A DNA stretch of 51,112 nucleotides from a virus. The stretch covers positions 1 to 51,112 of the IMG/VR virus record IMGVR_UViG_3300042010_000260; one strand, written 5' to 3'. Below are positions 7,857-16,957 of the stretch, in pieces (positions within the stretch are counted from its first letter, which is position 1; each line of letters starts with the position of its first letter). The notes beneath the pieces are model-generated. The model was not told where the DNA came from. It did no database searches and saw only the letters and a list, made by a program, of their open reading frames with translations. Made by a program: the position numbers and the translations under genes.

Positions 7857-8106
7857 GCAGCAGATCCAGAAGGATTTGCTTATCATCATTATTAATAGAA
7901 TCGACAATAGTCTTTAACATACTATCTCTATTTTTTGCGCTTGGACTAATTGTGTGGGAAAAAGTTACATTCATTACAAAGGTATGACCACATTCATAAT
8001 CAGAACAAGCGCAATACAAATCCGATAAATCTCTGTGCTTACGGGCCGTTTTCTTAATTATTGACTTTGCACCGCAGGCGGGGCAATCAACTCTCATTAC
8101 GCGCAT
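7843..8106 (-). CDS. ogr: Ogr/Delta-like zinc-finger late activator
   Basis: 87 aa from the ATG at 8106; an upstream in-frame ATG at 8160, coupled to the Q stop, would give 105 aa. The zinc motif is C8-x2-C11-x22-C34-x4-C39, the same spacing as in the canonical Ogr at 50894, but the rest differs (HTFVMNVTFSHTISPS instead of TTFVTHETVVRFIV). Ogr proteins activate phage late promoters by contacting RNA polymerase alpha. Here the gene lies directly after portal Q rather than at the end of the late tail operon. Met19 is preferred because TGGAG precedes it and other family members begin just before the first CxxC. Confidence 0.82.
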   Translation of the reverse strand: MRVMRVDCPACGAKSIIKKTARKHRDLSDLYCACSDYECGHTFVMNVTFSHTISPSAKNRDSMLKTIVDSINNDDKQILLDLLQKSA

Positions 8107-8159
8107 ATTTCTGGCTCCAGAGGAATAATACAATCTGGATTTTACCCGCTTATTACACA

Positions 8160-9203
8160 TTATTCACCGCCTGTTTTATCATCATTACTGAAAATTAAAT
8201 TCAGATGCGATGGAATGTCGCGTTCTGCCTGAACTGCTGCAGTGAACAGTTTTTGCAACGGCAGCACCTCATCTTTCCGGTATGTGGCGCGGGCCTTCTC
8301 CGGGTCACCCATTGCAGATCCGTTTGTAGGGATGATGCCTGCCAGCCCTGCAGGGAAGCGGTGAGCGGTAAGAACGTCCTGCGCACTGATGCTTTTCACA
8401 TTCGAAAACTCGTCTTTCGCGCTGATGTCGCCAATCGGGATAAATTTGATGCCGTCCGGGTCGCCTTTGGGGATGTTCACAAACATTGTGCTGAAATTGC
8501 CGATCCCCTTTGACTGTTCCAGTTTGCTGATGATTTCCTGTTCCACTTCATCCGTCATGTTCGGGTCGTTTGAGTAGAGAACGCCGCCAGTATGCGCACC
8601 GTTATGGTAGTAGCGGCGGCGGAAAATCGTTGCTTCACTGTTCAGCAGCGCAGAGTGAATGCCACTGATATAGTCCGGCAGGCCATAGATGCCCTGTTGC
8701 GGGTCGTACTGCTTAATGAAAATAATGTCAGAGGGATCGTAAACCATCGGTTCCCCCTGTTGCAGTACGACAAATTCACCTTCTTTGCGGATCCGCGTAT
8801 ACAGAGACGGCAGCGGATACAGGTCAACCACATCGCCCCAGCCGTTGCGGATTTTCAGGATTGCCACGTCACCAAACGTCAGATAGTCAAACGTAGCTGC
8901 TTTCAGCTGTTCATGCGTCAGCCCGCCGCTGATATAGTCCGCGGTGATCATGTTGCGGCGGGCGTACAATACGCCGCCATGCTGGGCATTAAGATTAACC
9001 AGTTGTGCCAGGGCCAGACGGTCAATCGGCAGCGTCCAGTGTTCGTGTTCGTTGTCGTACCAGACGTCTTTATAATTCGTGCCGGTAGTCAGTACCGGCT
9101 CTGGCTTGCCCAGGGTGATAATGCTCATCTTGCGTGAAGCAGATGCTTCACCGGCCTGCTGCAGAGTTGAATGTTTATGCTGATGATGTTTCCGTTTTGT
9201 CAT
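8160..9203 (-). CDS. Q: Portal protein gpQ
   Basis: 347 aa portal (PBSX/P2 gpQ type), forming the dodecameric ring at the capsid vertex where the terminase docks. Recognisable segments are the N-terminal basic tail, NMITADYISGG, LKIRNGWGDVVDLYPLP, FIKQYDPQQGIYGLPDYISGIHSALLNSEATIFRRRYYHNGAH and the C-terminal AHRFPAGLAGIIP. It overlaps the P stop by ATGA. It is clearly related to but distinct from the prophage 2 portal. Confidence 0.95.
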   Translation of the reverse strand: MTKRKHHQHKHSTLQQAGEASASRKMSIITLGKPEPVLTTGTNYKDVWYDNEHEHWTLPIDRLALAQLVNLNAQHGGVLYARRNMITADYISGGLTHEQLKAATFDYLTFGDVAILKIRNGWGDVVDLYPLPSLYTRIRKEGEFVVLQQGEPMVYDPSDIIFIKQYDPQQGIYGLPDYISGIHSALLNSEATIFRRRYYHNGAHTGGVLYSNDPNMTDEVEQEIISKLEQSKGIGNFSTMFVNIPKGDPDGIKFIPIGDISAKDEFSNVKSISAQDVLTAHRFPAGLAGIIPTNGSAMGDPEKARATYRKDEVLPLQKLFTAAVQAERDIPSHLNLIFSNDDKTGGE

Positions 9204-10984
9204 GCTGCTTTCCTTATATGCCAGCGGGATTTACGTTCGTTCTCATAGTCCAGTGGTTCGTTATCGATGGCGTGCGCGATAGCCCAGAAACTGTCTGCGT
9301 GCCCTGTTTCGGCGCTGCGATCAGCAACAAACGTCATTGCGTTGCCGCTGGCGGTGGATGTGCGCCTGATGGCCATAAAGCTGGCCGCTATTTCCATGTG
9401 ATCTTTGTCCCACTCAATACGGCTATCTTCCACCACATCAATCATCTTCATTACCAGGCGGTTTTTAGTCTCCACGCCATACCTGATCGCAGTTGCCTGA
9501 CGCAGCGCAAAACTTTGTATTTTTTCAAACACGCCTGAACCGATGCCGGTTATATCGACGCCGATAAAGGTAATGTTGTATTGCCGGAACAGCTTCTTAA
9601 TCTGCGCTGCCTGATGGCTCCAGTTCACGCCTTGCCAGTGGTCCACGCGGAGGATGCGGAATTTCTCACCCTGATAAAGCGGCGGGGCAACAATGACAAA
9701 CGTTGATGTATCGCCGCTGCGGGCCGGGTCATATCCGGCCCATACTTCACGGTTGCCAAATGGACGCGGCGCGGTTGGGTCGTGATCCTGCCATGCCTCC
9801 GGGTCAACGCAGCAACGTTCCACCTGCGTGAATGAAAAAACACTGTCTTTGCTGTCAACGAATACGCACATATAGAGCATGTTGAACGTATCCGCGTTAT
9901 AGCGGTTGCGCAGCTTGTCGATGCTGGCCAGATTAAATCCGCCTGCAATCGCATCTTCCAGGGTGATGATGTAGCGCCACTGTCCGTCCGGGCAAAGGCG
10001 TCCGCCGTCGCGCAGCTCCTTATCACTGGGGAATTCCACCCGCTGGCGTTTCTTGTTACCACGTTTCCATTCTTCGCCCGTCCAGAATGGGTATGCCTGA
10101 TGCGTTTTACTGCTGGGCGTCGAAAAATAAGTGGTGCGCCATTTGTCATGTGTGGCCATCGCACTGGCCACCTCATTCAGCTTCGCAAAGTTCGGAACCC
10201 AAAAATATTCATCGCAATACAAATGGCCACTGTATGACTGCGCGGTATTTTTGTTCGTGGACAGGAAGCGCAGCTCTGCGCCGTTCGACAAGCGGATCGG
10301 GTTGCCGGTCAGCGTCACATCAAAATACTGCTCTGCGATATTGACGATATAGCTGCGGAAAACCTCCGCCTGGGCTTTTGACGCCGACAGGAATATCTGC
10401 GGATCGCCGGTCATTACTGCATTTTCAAATGCCTCGATTGAAAAATACCAGGTCGCACCAATCTGGCGGCTTTTCAGGATGTTTCGTACCTGCTGACCGA
10501 TATTAGCCCGCAGGTGTTTCTGATAGCCGAACAGGTTTTCATCAGCGAAATTATCAAAATCCTCCTGGGTCAGTTCGCTGATGTCGTTCTTTTTATATTT
10601 CCCGCGCTTTTTCCTGCCGTCGCCGTCGCCGTCATCGTCATTATCACGTGATCCGCTGCTGCGTGGTTCCCGTGTTTGCTCAAGCTTCTCTTTATGCTTG
10701 TTCGTCTGAGCACGAAGTTTAACCAGATGACCGACAAGCTTATCCAGTTCCTGTAATTCAAGTTCAGATTTACCTTCACGCAGCGTCAGCGTCTGAATAC
10801 GCCGGTTTAATGCTTCCTCCGTTGATTCATGGCTGAGTAAGTCAGCCCAGCTGTATTTTTCCGCCCAGTAGTAAACGATCCGCCTGTTAGGAAGATTTAA
10901 TTCACTGGCGATTTCTTGCGGGGTGTAACGTCTTAAATAAAGCGCCCGCGCAACGCCTTTTATTTCTTCGCTGTATTTTGCCAT
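9200..10984 (-). CDS. P: Terminase large subunit gpP
   Basis: 594 aa packaging ATPase and nuclease. Residues 1-60 are a helix-turn-helix region; 110-140 is a charged, Asp/Gly/Lys-rich linker. The ATPase has an unusual Walker A (KSRQIGATW) and a Walker B (LYCDEYFW), both as in P2 gpP. The nuclease domain shows WAGYDPARSGD and FIGVDITGIGSG with metal-binding acidic residues. It cuts cos and packages DNA together with gpM. It is divergently transcribed from O across a 144-bp control region. Confidence 0.95.
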   Translation of the reverse strand: MAKYSEEIKGVARALYLRRYTPQEIASELNLPNRRIVYYWAEKYSWADLLSHESTEEALNRRIQTLTLREGKSELELQELDKLVGHLVKLRAQTNKHKEKLEQTREPRSSGSRDNDDDGDGDGRKKRGKYKKNDISELTQEDFDNFADENLFGYQKHLRANIGQQVRNILKSRQIGATWYFSIEAFENAVMTGDPQIFLSASKAQAEVFRSYIVNIAEQYFDVTLTGNPIRLSNGAELRFLSTNKNTAQSYSGHLYCDEYFWVPNFAKLNEVASAMATHDKWRTTYFSTPSSKTHQAYPFWTGEEWKRGNKKRQRVEFPSDKELRDGGRLCPDGQWRYIITLEDAIAGGFNLASIDKLRNRYNADTFNMLYMCVFVDSKDSVFSFTQVERCCVDPEAWQDHDPTAPRPFGNREVWAGYDPARSGDTSTFVIVAPPLYQGEKFRILRVDHWQGVNWSHQAAQIKKLFRQYNITFIGVDITGIGSGVFEKIQSFALRQATAIRYGVETKNRLVMKMIDVVEDSRIEWDKDHMEIAASFMAIRRTSTASGNAMTFVADRSAETGHADSFWAIAHAIDNEPLDYENERKSRWHIRKAA

Positions 10985-11128
10985 GTCTCTATTATGCCTG
11001 CGGATAAAGCGGCAATATCGAAATATATATCGGCAATGTTCGGTAATAGGCTATATCCGAAATCAATCGGATGCACAGGGTGAATAAATTGGCGATACTT
11101 CAAATGCAGCAGGAAAGGAGGCAATTGA
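10985..11128. promoter_or_regulatory. Divergent P/O late control region of prophage 1
   Basis: The gap lacks the TTGT-N12-ACAA dyad seen in prophage 2. It instead contains TTCGG-N13-CCGAA (11039-11061), an overlapping ATCCGA-AATCAA-TCGGAT (11055-11072) and two CGGCAAT repeats to the left. These are candidate sites for the divergent Ogr-like activator of this element. AAGGAGG at 11115-11121 is the ribosome site of O. Confidence 0.45.
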
Positions 11129-11980
11129 ATGTCAGATTCAAAGTTGTCAACAGGATGGATTTGTATTGCTGCAGCTGGGGAGTCTGTAGATGGTCGGGTT
11201 ATAGAAGAACAGTGGATTATTGATGCTGCTGAAACATATTCCACCGATTTATATACAGCTATGTTGTGGCCAGAACATCTTCGCGATTATGGAAACATGG
11301 GTGAGGTTCTGGAGTTAACGGCGGCACAGGATGATGAGGGTGTATTGTGTCTTTATGCCAGATTACGTCCGAATATCGCATTAATTCAGGCGAACGCTAA
11401 CGGGCAGCTTTTGTTTTGCTCGGCAGAATTTACACCAGATGGAAACTTTCGGGGTACAGGTAAAACATATCTGGAAGGGCTGGGGGTTACAGACAGTCCG
11501 GCCAGTGTAAAAACGGACAGACTGCATTTTAGCCGCAGGCGAAATAAACGAGGGGCGCGTTTCGGTTTATATAAGCCGTTGGCGCTGGATGGAATCACAA
11601 AAAATAGACAGGACAGTAAAATGGCAAAAGGGAAAAAAGGCTGGCGCAATTTCTTCGCTATTGAAGACACCACGCCGGAACCAGTTGAAGAACCGTCAAA
11701 AGACGATGCATTGCAGGCACTGGCGCAGGCTGTGGCCGCACTGGAAGACCGTGTGGCTGCGCTGGAAACCCGTGCTAAGGATACCGAAGAAACGGTTGAA
11801 GATGTTCAGGACGATGTGGACACCGTTAAAGAAATCGTGGACACGGAAAACTTTGCGCGTCTGGTCGGTAATCTGCCGGAACTGGTAAAGGGCTTTTCAA
11901 AGCTGAATGAAAAAATCACCAAACTGCCAGAGAAAAAGTTCTCTAAAAAGCAGCATGAAAAGGGCTTTAAGTTCCTTTAA
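11129..11980 (+). CDS. O: Capsid scaffold and protease gpO
   Basis: 283 aa scaffolding protein with self-cleaving serine protease activity. The Asp-His-Ser triad known from P2 gpO can be matched to SVDGR (Asp 21), WPEHL (His 49) and LFCSAEF (Ser near 99). The C-terminal half is acidic and helical (about residues 185-250, with repeated LEDRVAALETR heptads), the scaffold part, and it ends in a basic tail. It has an excellent Shine-Dalgarno (AAGGAGG). It precedes capsid gene N. Confidence 0.92.
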   Translation: MSDSKLSTGWICIAAAGESVDGRVIEEQWIIDAAETYSTDLYTAMLWPEHLRDYGNMGEVLELTAAQDDEGVLCLYARLRPNIALIQANANGQLLFCSAEFTPDGNFRGTGKTYLEGLGVTDSPASVKTDRLHFSRRRNKRGARFGLYKPLALDGITKNRQDSKMAKGKKGWRNFFAIEDTTPEPVEEPSKDDALQALAQAVAALEDRVAALETRAKDTEETVEDVQDDVDTVKEIVDTENFARLVGNLPELVKGFSKLNEKITKLPEKKFSKKQHEKGFKFL

Positions 11981-12019
11981 ATGCCAGTCTTTTACTAATT
12001 CTTTAAGGATAAAGAGCCG

Positions 12020-13048
12020 ATGTTAAATAATAAAGCTCGTCAGTTCATGGCTGATTATATGGCCGGGCTGGCTGAGTCCTACGAACAGGATGACGTAAGC
12101 CGTTATTTTGCTCTTAGTGACCCGAAAGAAACGCAGCTGCGTGCAGCACTGCTGGAACAGTCCGATTTTCTGAATTTAATTACCGTGGCTGATGTTGACC
12201 AGCTGCAGGGGCAGGTTATTCCGGTTGGCACGTCTGGTATTTATACCGGTCGTGCTGCAGAGGGACGTTTCCGCCGTAAAGTTGGCGTTTCCGGTAATGA
12301 ATATAAATTAGCGGAAACAGATTCCTGTGCGGTACTTGACTGGAAATTGCTTTCTGTGTGGGCGAATGCAGGCAATGAAAATGAGTTTTTCCAGCGCGTG
12401 CAGGAATTCACTAACCAGTCTTTCGCGCTGGATATGCTGCGTATCGGTTTTAACGGTACGTCTGTGGCTGACGACACTGACTACGATAAAAACCCGAACG
12501 GCGAAGACGTCAATATCGGCTGGCACCAGATTGTAAAAAACTGGAAAGACGGCCAGCAGATTATTACCGATACGGTAACGCTGGATGAGGACGGCGGCGA
12601 TTATAAGTCTCTTGATGCCATGGCATCCGATCTGATTAACAGCAAAATTCCGCAGCAGTTCCGCAATGACCCGCGTCTGGTTGTGCTGGTGGGTGCTGAT
12701 CTGGTGGCTGCAGAGCAGTTCCGTCTGTACCAGAAAGCGGATAAGCCCACTGAAAAAATCGCCGCGCAGCTGCTGTCTGACAGTATCGCCGGGCGTCAGG
12801 CGTGGGTTCCGCCGTTTATGCCGGGTAAACGCATGGTGGTTACCACGTTGCCGAACCTGCATATCTACACGCAGCGCAATACGCGCCAGCGCAAAGCGGA
12901 GTTTGTTGAAGACCGCAAGGCATACGAAAACAAGTATCTGCGCAACGAAGGTTACGCCGTTGAGTATCCGGAACTGTATGCCGCCTTCGATGAGACCGCT
13001 GTAACGATCGGTGCGCCGGTTCCTGATAACGGCGGCAATGAAGGTTAA
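12020..13048 (+). CDS. N: Major capsid protein gpN
   Basis: 342 aa HK97-fold capsid protein of the P2 family. Typical segments are the N-terminal arm MLNNKARQFMADYMAGLAESY, VADVDQLQGQVIPVGTSGIYTGRA, the central DMLRIGFNGTSVADDTDY and the C-terminal NKYLRNEGYAVEYPELYAAFDE. The gene is intact. In P2 the first 31 residues are removed by gpO; a similar processing site is expected but not identified here. Confidence 0.95.
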   Translation: MLNNKARQFMADYMAGLAESYEQDDVSRYFALSDPKETQLRAALLEQSDFLNLITVADVDQLQGQVIPVGTSGIYTGRAAEGRFRRKVGVSGNEYKLAETDSCAVLDWKLLSVWANAGNENEFFQRVQEFTNQSFALDMLRIGFNGTSVADDTDYDKNPNGEDVNIGWHQIVKNWKDGQQIITDTVTLDEDGGDYKSLDAMASDLINSKIPQQFRNDPRLVVLVGADLVAAEQFRLYQKADKPTEKIAAQLLSDSIAGRQAWVPPFMPGKRMVVTTLPNLHIYTQRNTRQRKAEFVEDRKAYENKYLRNEGYAVEYPELYAAFDETAVTIGAPVPDNGGNEG

Positions 13049-13061
13049 CGGGGAGTAAACC

Positions 13062-13751
13062 ATGTTGTCACCGGCCCAGCGCCATAACGCACGCCTCCGG
13101 GCAGAACGCCAGCTTAAAGCGCAGCGGGCGCTGTCACCTGATACCAGTCTGCATATTCTGTGCGCCGAACTGGAAAAGGATGTGCAGGCGGCAGCGGAAC
13201 AGGGAAGCCGCGCGGAGCGTCAGCGCTATAAAGCAGACGTGTTACTGCCTAAATGGATGCCAACGGCAGAAGCGTATCTGGCCGGTGAGCAGGTTTATAA
13301 AAATCCCGTGTTCGCTTGGTGCATTGTCTGGCTGTTCGACACTGAACAGTTTGACCAGGCGCTGGACTGGGCGGATCGGGCCATAACCGAGGGGCAGGAT
13401 ACCCCGGAAGCGTTCCGCAGCACGTTTCCCGCTTTTGTCGCGGATACCGTGCTGGCGTGGGCGGAAACAGAAGCTGCCGCAGGGCATTCGGTGGAGCCGT
13501 ATTTTTCACGCACGTTTGCGAACGTGCTGCAGGTCTGGCAGGTACATGAGGCGATCAAGGCTAAGTATCTTAAATTTGCCGGGCTGCAGCTTCTGCGGGA
13601 TGAAGACGGGGAACCGCGTGCGGCGGCGGTGGATGACAGGGAATCTGGTAACCAGAAGCGGCAGCACGTATCAGCTAACAGCCGGTGCAGGATATGTTGC
13701 CGGGCTGCGTACAGAGCTGCAGCAAAACACAGAGCTGGTTGTAACAACTAA
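13062..13751 (+). pseudogene. M: Terminase small subunit gpM, C-terminally truncated by deletion
   Basis: The first about 192 residues are a normal gpM (helical, MLSPAQRHNARLRAERQLKAQ to RDEDGEPRAAAVDD). From about 13630 the DNA is tail-fibre sequence read in another frame, adding about 37 unrelated residues (RESGNQKRQ to AGCNN) before a stop at 13751. The lost C-terminal part, compared with the usual 230-250 residues, is the region expected to contact gpP, so terminase activity is probably impaired. A 14 kb-scale deletion joined M to the fibre gene. Confidence 0.88.
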
Positions 13752-15183
13752 ACCCGTTTTTGTCCTGCTGGACGTCGCATGGACAGGAACGCTGACCAGC
13801 GCATGGGGTGTTGAAAGCAAAATCCATGTGAACGCAGGCATGGATAGTTATGAAAAAGATGGCGTCTGGCATTACGTTTTTGGCGTTGCCCGGATTGAGG
13901 AAGACGGCACGATAACGGATCTGCGTCCGAAAGGAACGCTGGATGGCCAGCTGGCGGAAAGCCGTTACTTGCAGCGAGAAAAAAACCTTTCCGATCTCAC
14001 AGATGCTGCGGCAGCAAGGAATGCGCTGGCGCTGAAAGGGGCGGCCCTGCTTGATGTGGGAAAATCTGCTGACACCGTGGCGGCGGGTGATGATTCGCGC
14101 ATCGTTAACGCCTTGCAGGTGGCTAAATCCCCTCTTGCGGTTGATTTGAACACGCTGGGCAGTTATGACGATGCCGGGGTGTATTTTCAGGGTACTGACG
14201 CCAATGCCAAAGCAGAGCTTAATTATCCGGTAGGTTTATCCGGCACGCTGACTTTAACCCCTGCGGCTTATGGCTGTGTTCAGGAATACACCACTTATCA
14301 TCTTACCCGCAAATTCGTGCGCGGCCTTATTGGGGAATGGACCGGGAGTGGGCCATGGGCACCGTGGACAGAAATCTACTCTGAAAACCATAAACCCACA
14401 CCTGCGGAAATTGGCGCAGTCCCGGCTGCGGGGGGCAGCGTAGGGTATCTTGATAATGCCGCGTATTACTACACCGCAGGAGACAGAAACCCTGCCGGGG
14501 CTGGCGGGTTCGGAGGGCAGTTATCTACATCAGCCCCTTTTTATGCGCCTAACTGGGAATGGGCACCCACTGACGGCGGGTTATACGTCCCGCTGGTCAA
14601 AGGTAAAAGTACCCGTAAAGGGCAGGGATGGCCGACAGCTGTAAGCTTCGGTTATTTAATGTCGGGCGGTACCGGGAATTTTGCGGCACCTGCAATTCAT
14701 GTTCAGGGTGACTCAGTGAACGCTGCGTGGTTCTTCGATCCCTACTCCAAGTCTATGAGTTCAGATGGTGGCTATACGGCTGGTTCAGCCAGATATGATA
14801 CTAACGGCGATGTGACCGGCGCTACATGGGGCGGCGGTCCGCTCAGCAGCTGGCTGGCAAGTTCGTTTGCTATCCGTGATCAAAATATTGCTGCAAGGGC
14901 CACCACAGAGGTAGTGAATCTCCATGTTGCTAATCTGAACCAGAATATTGGTACCAAAGCAGATACGGTATGGGTACAGCAGAACTTTATTAACGATATT
15001 GCCCTGGGTGCAGAAGGTTCTTTTCTCATTGCTAAAAATGCATGGCAGCGTGTTCCGGGCGGGTGTGTGCTGACGGGATACAACGCTGAAGGCAATGAAC
15101 CGGTTAATGACACGCTCTTTTATCGACCGATACAGAAATATTACCCTTCTGTGGGCTGGATGACGATTGGACATAATGCATGA
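13633..15183 (+). pseudogene. H: Tail fibre gpH-like, 5' end deleted
   Basis: In the +1 frame relative to M, sequence from about 13640 is a tail-fibre protein lacking its start: LVTRSGSTYQLTAGAGYVAGLR and WHYVFGVARIEEDGTITDLRP belong to the conserved N-terminal attachment region, followed by a collagen-free shaft and a variable tip to 15183. The particle-binding first 100 or so residues are missing. An ATG at 13633 at the junction could give a 516-aa product, but without a good ribosome site. The C-terminal part is open and could still act as an allele donor for fibre switching by recombination. Confidence 0.82.
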
Positions 15184-15704
15184 TGCTGACTTTGAAGAAA
15201 TTTAAACCGTATACGCCGGAATACGAAGATTTGATGCTTAAGGCTATCTACCTTGAAACGGCAGACGGGCTTGACTGGTATTTTCATATGTCACGCTTTC
15301 AGCCTGACACGCTGAAAGTGTGTTATGACGAAAATAATATTATTCGTTCATTCAGTTATCAGGCAGACCGGCTGTTTCCGCAGGGGCTGTCTGTTTCAGA
15401 AGTTGCAAAAAAAGACGTACCGGAAGGGCTTGATATTCTCGGTGGCTGGATTTTCGATAAAGGTAAAATTGTGCCGCTGCCGGTTGATCATGTTGCCCTG
15501 GCTGAAAAGAAACGTGACGCCGCAATGGATACGGTAACGGAACGTATTACTGCGCTGGTAGCGGCACAGGAAGATGGCGACATTACTGACAGTGAGGAAA
15601 AAGAGCTGGCTTCATTACGTGCCTACCGATCCGCGTTGCGCCGTCTTGATTTAAGTACCGCGCCAGATATTAACTGGCCGGAGATTGAAGATTATGTGGC
15701 GTAA
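15180..15704 (+). CDS. G: Tail fibre assembly chaperone gpG-like
   Basis: 174 aa, Caudo_TAP family. The C-terminal half (LAEKKRDAAMDTVTERITALVAAQEDGDITDSEEKELASLRAYRSALRRLD, here in segments) is the conserved chaperone helix region, ending INWPEIEDYVA. It overlaps the fibre stop (ATGA). It probably folds the tip of the fibre just upstream and is fibre-specific. It differs from the gpG of prophage 2. Confidence 0.85.
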   Translation: MMLTLKKFKPYTPEYEDLMLKAIYLETADGLDWYFHMSRFQPDTLKVCYDENNIIRSFSYQADRLFPQGLSVSEVAKKDVPEGLDILGGWIFDKGKIVPLPVDHVALAEKKRDAAMDTVTERITALVAAQEDGDITDSEEKELASLRAYRSALRRLDLSTAPDINWPEIEDYVA

Positions 15705-16416
15705 AGCGCGTCTGGCATTGACCGATTCACTGTCCGCACTGACCTGTTCTGTGGTGCCTGCGCATCCATGGATTTACGGGCTGGGGCAGGCTGCTGAAAC
15801 CGGCGTTTATCTTAGTCCACTGAATGCCATAAATTATCTGGCCGGAAAACTCTCTGGCCAGGCAGGATCCGCTGATGTGGTGGTATTCCTGGTCAGCGCA
15901 GATACCCAGCCGGAATTTATGAACAGTCTGGATGCGATGGCGTCCGTTTTTCCGGTTCCGGCGTTTACGCAGGTAAGGCGACAGGCGCAGGCGGCGGCAG
16001 AGCTGGCGATCACGCGAATGCAGATACCGGCAAAAGCGGAGAACGCGTTGCCTGCCGCGCAACCACTGTCCGTGCCAACTACCCGGCAGGCTGTTAATGC
16101 AGCCCGCATTGCAGCTGCAAAAGCGCAGGCAGGGGCCGGTGCCAGTCTTGCGGGCCTAACGGATGCGCTGAAAAACTTTAATAAGGCGCGTGATTCAGCG
16201 CTGGCCAGCATTAACGACGCGCTGGACGGGCTGAAAGGGAAAAGCGCGGATGCCTGGGTTTTCACCGGCACCGGCAGTCTTAACACCGTTGCGACGGAAC
16301 TGCAGCAGGGGATCCCGGCAGCCTCGTCTGTTTACTGCGTGGCGGTGATGTTCGTGGGCGAACTGGAAGCATTAAGGACGATGATTCATGACACAGATAA
16401 TTACACTGGCGCTTGA
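15694..16416 (+). CDS. Tail/baseplate protein, HP1-type right end
   Basis: 240 aa from the ATG at 15694 (MWRKARLALTDSL), which overlaps the gpG stop; GGAG lies 10 bases upstream. It is strongly Ala-rich, with helical repeats in the middle (AARIAAAKAQAGAGASLAGLTDALKNFNKARDSALASINDALDGLKG) and no transmembrane segment. By position, third from the end before the hub gene, it should be a tail-tip or baseplate component of HP1/K139-like phages. The exact role is not recognised. Confidence 0.65.
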   Translation: MWRKARLALTDSLSALTCSVVPAHPWIYGLGQAAETGVYLSPLNAINYLAGKLSGQAGSADVVVFLVSADTQPEFMNSLDAMASVFPVPAFTQVRRQAQAAAELAITRMQIPAKAENALPAAQPLSVPTTRQAVNAARIAAAKAQAGAGASLAGLTDALKNFNKARDSALASINDALDGLKGKSADAWVFTGTGSLNTVATELQQGIPAASSVYCVAVMFVGELEALRTMIHDTDNYTGA

Positions 16417-16957
16417 TGGTGAGGCGGTGCCGCTTAAAGATATGAAGGTCACTATGACCATGCAGTACCAGGAAAAAGACCAGAGCGGCCAGTCATCCAG
16501 CACAGCAAACGCCCAGCAGGGCATTAAGGCGAAAGAAATGCGGATTTCTGGCCTTATCCCGTTCAGTAAGCCGGAAATATTGCGCCGTTTGTTTGAGCTG
16601 GGATCCGCTACCAGCGATAACGGCGATCTCAGGGTTTACCGCGTGGCCAACATGACCGCTTCTGCTGTAAATTTTCGCCAGGCCACCTTTTCAGGGCAGA
16701 TTGACGCACCGCAGCAGGACGGGAAAATGGCGTGGCTTGTTACATTCACACTGCGTGAGCATGTTAGCGTGCCGGAGAAAAAACAGGCCCGGGCAGACAG
16801 TAAAATTACGGCAAAAGCGCAGGGGCAGAACGGCACAGCGACGGCAGCGGGGGCAGATGAGGAAAATCAGCGTCTGTCATGGTTTGAACGAAATGTTCTG
16901 AAACCGACTGACGCGGCACTGGGTAAAGTTGTCGGGGGTGGCGATGCGTCCAGTTAA
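16388..16957 (+). CDS. Baseplate/tail protein, unassigned
   Basis: 189 aa; starts 29 bases inside the preceding gene. The N-terminal half (ITLALDGEAVPLKDMKVTMTMQYQEKDQSGQSSS) is beta-rich and predicted to form a tail-tube-like or LysM-type baseplate fold; the C-terminal tail (about 135-189) is charged and low-complexity. It overlaps the start of the hub gene by 14 bases. The tight coupling argues for a shared structural complex. No specific family recognised. Confidence 0.65.
   Translation: MTQIITLALDGEAVPLKDMKVTMTMQYQEKDQSGQSSSTANAQQGIKAKEMRISGLIPFSKPEILRRLFELGSATSDNGDLRVYRVANMTASAVNFRQATFSGQIDAPQQDGKMAWLVTFTLREHVSVPEKKQARADSKITAKAQGQNGTATAAGADEENQRLSWFERNVLKPTDAALGKVVGGGDASS

Noticed and set aside
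13435-13632. Upstream part of the long fibre frame inside M
   Set aside because: This stretch is the alternative frame of the M gene; true fibre sequence starts only at the deletion junction.
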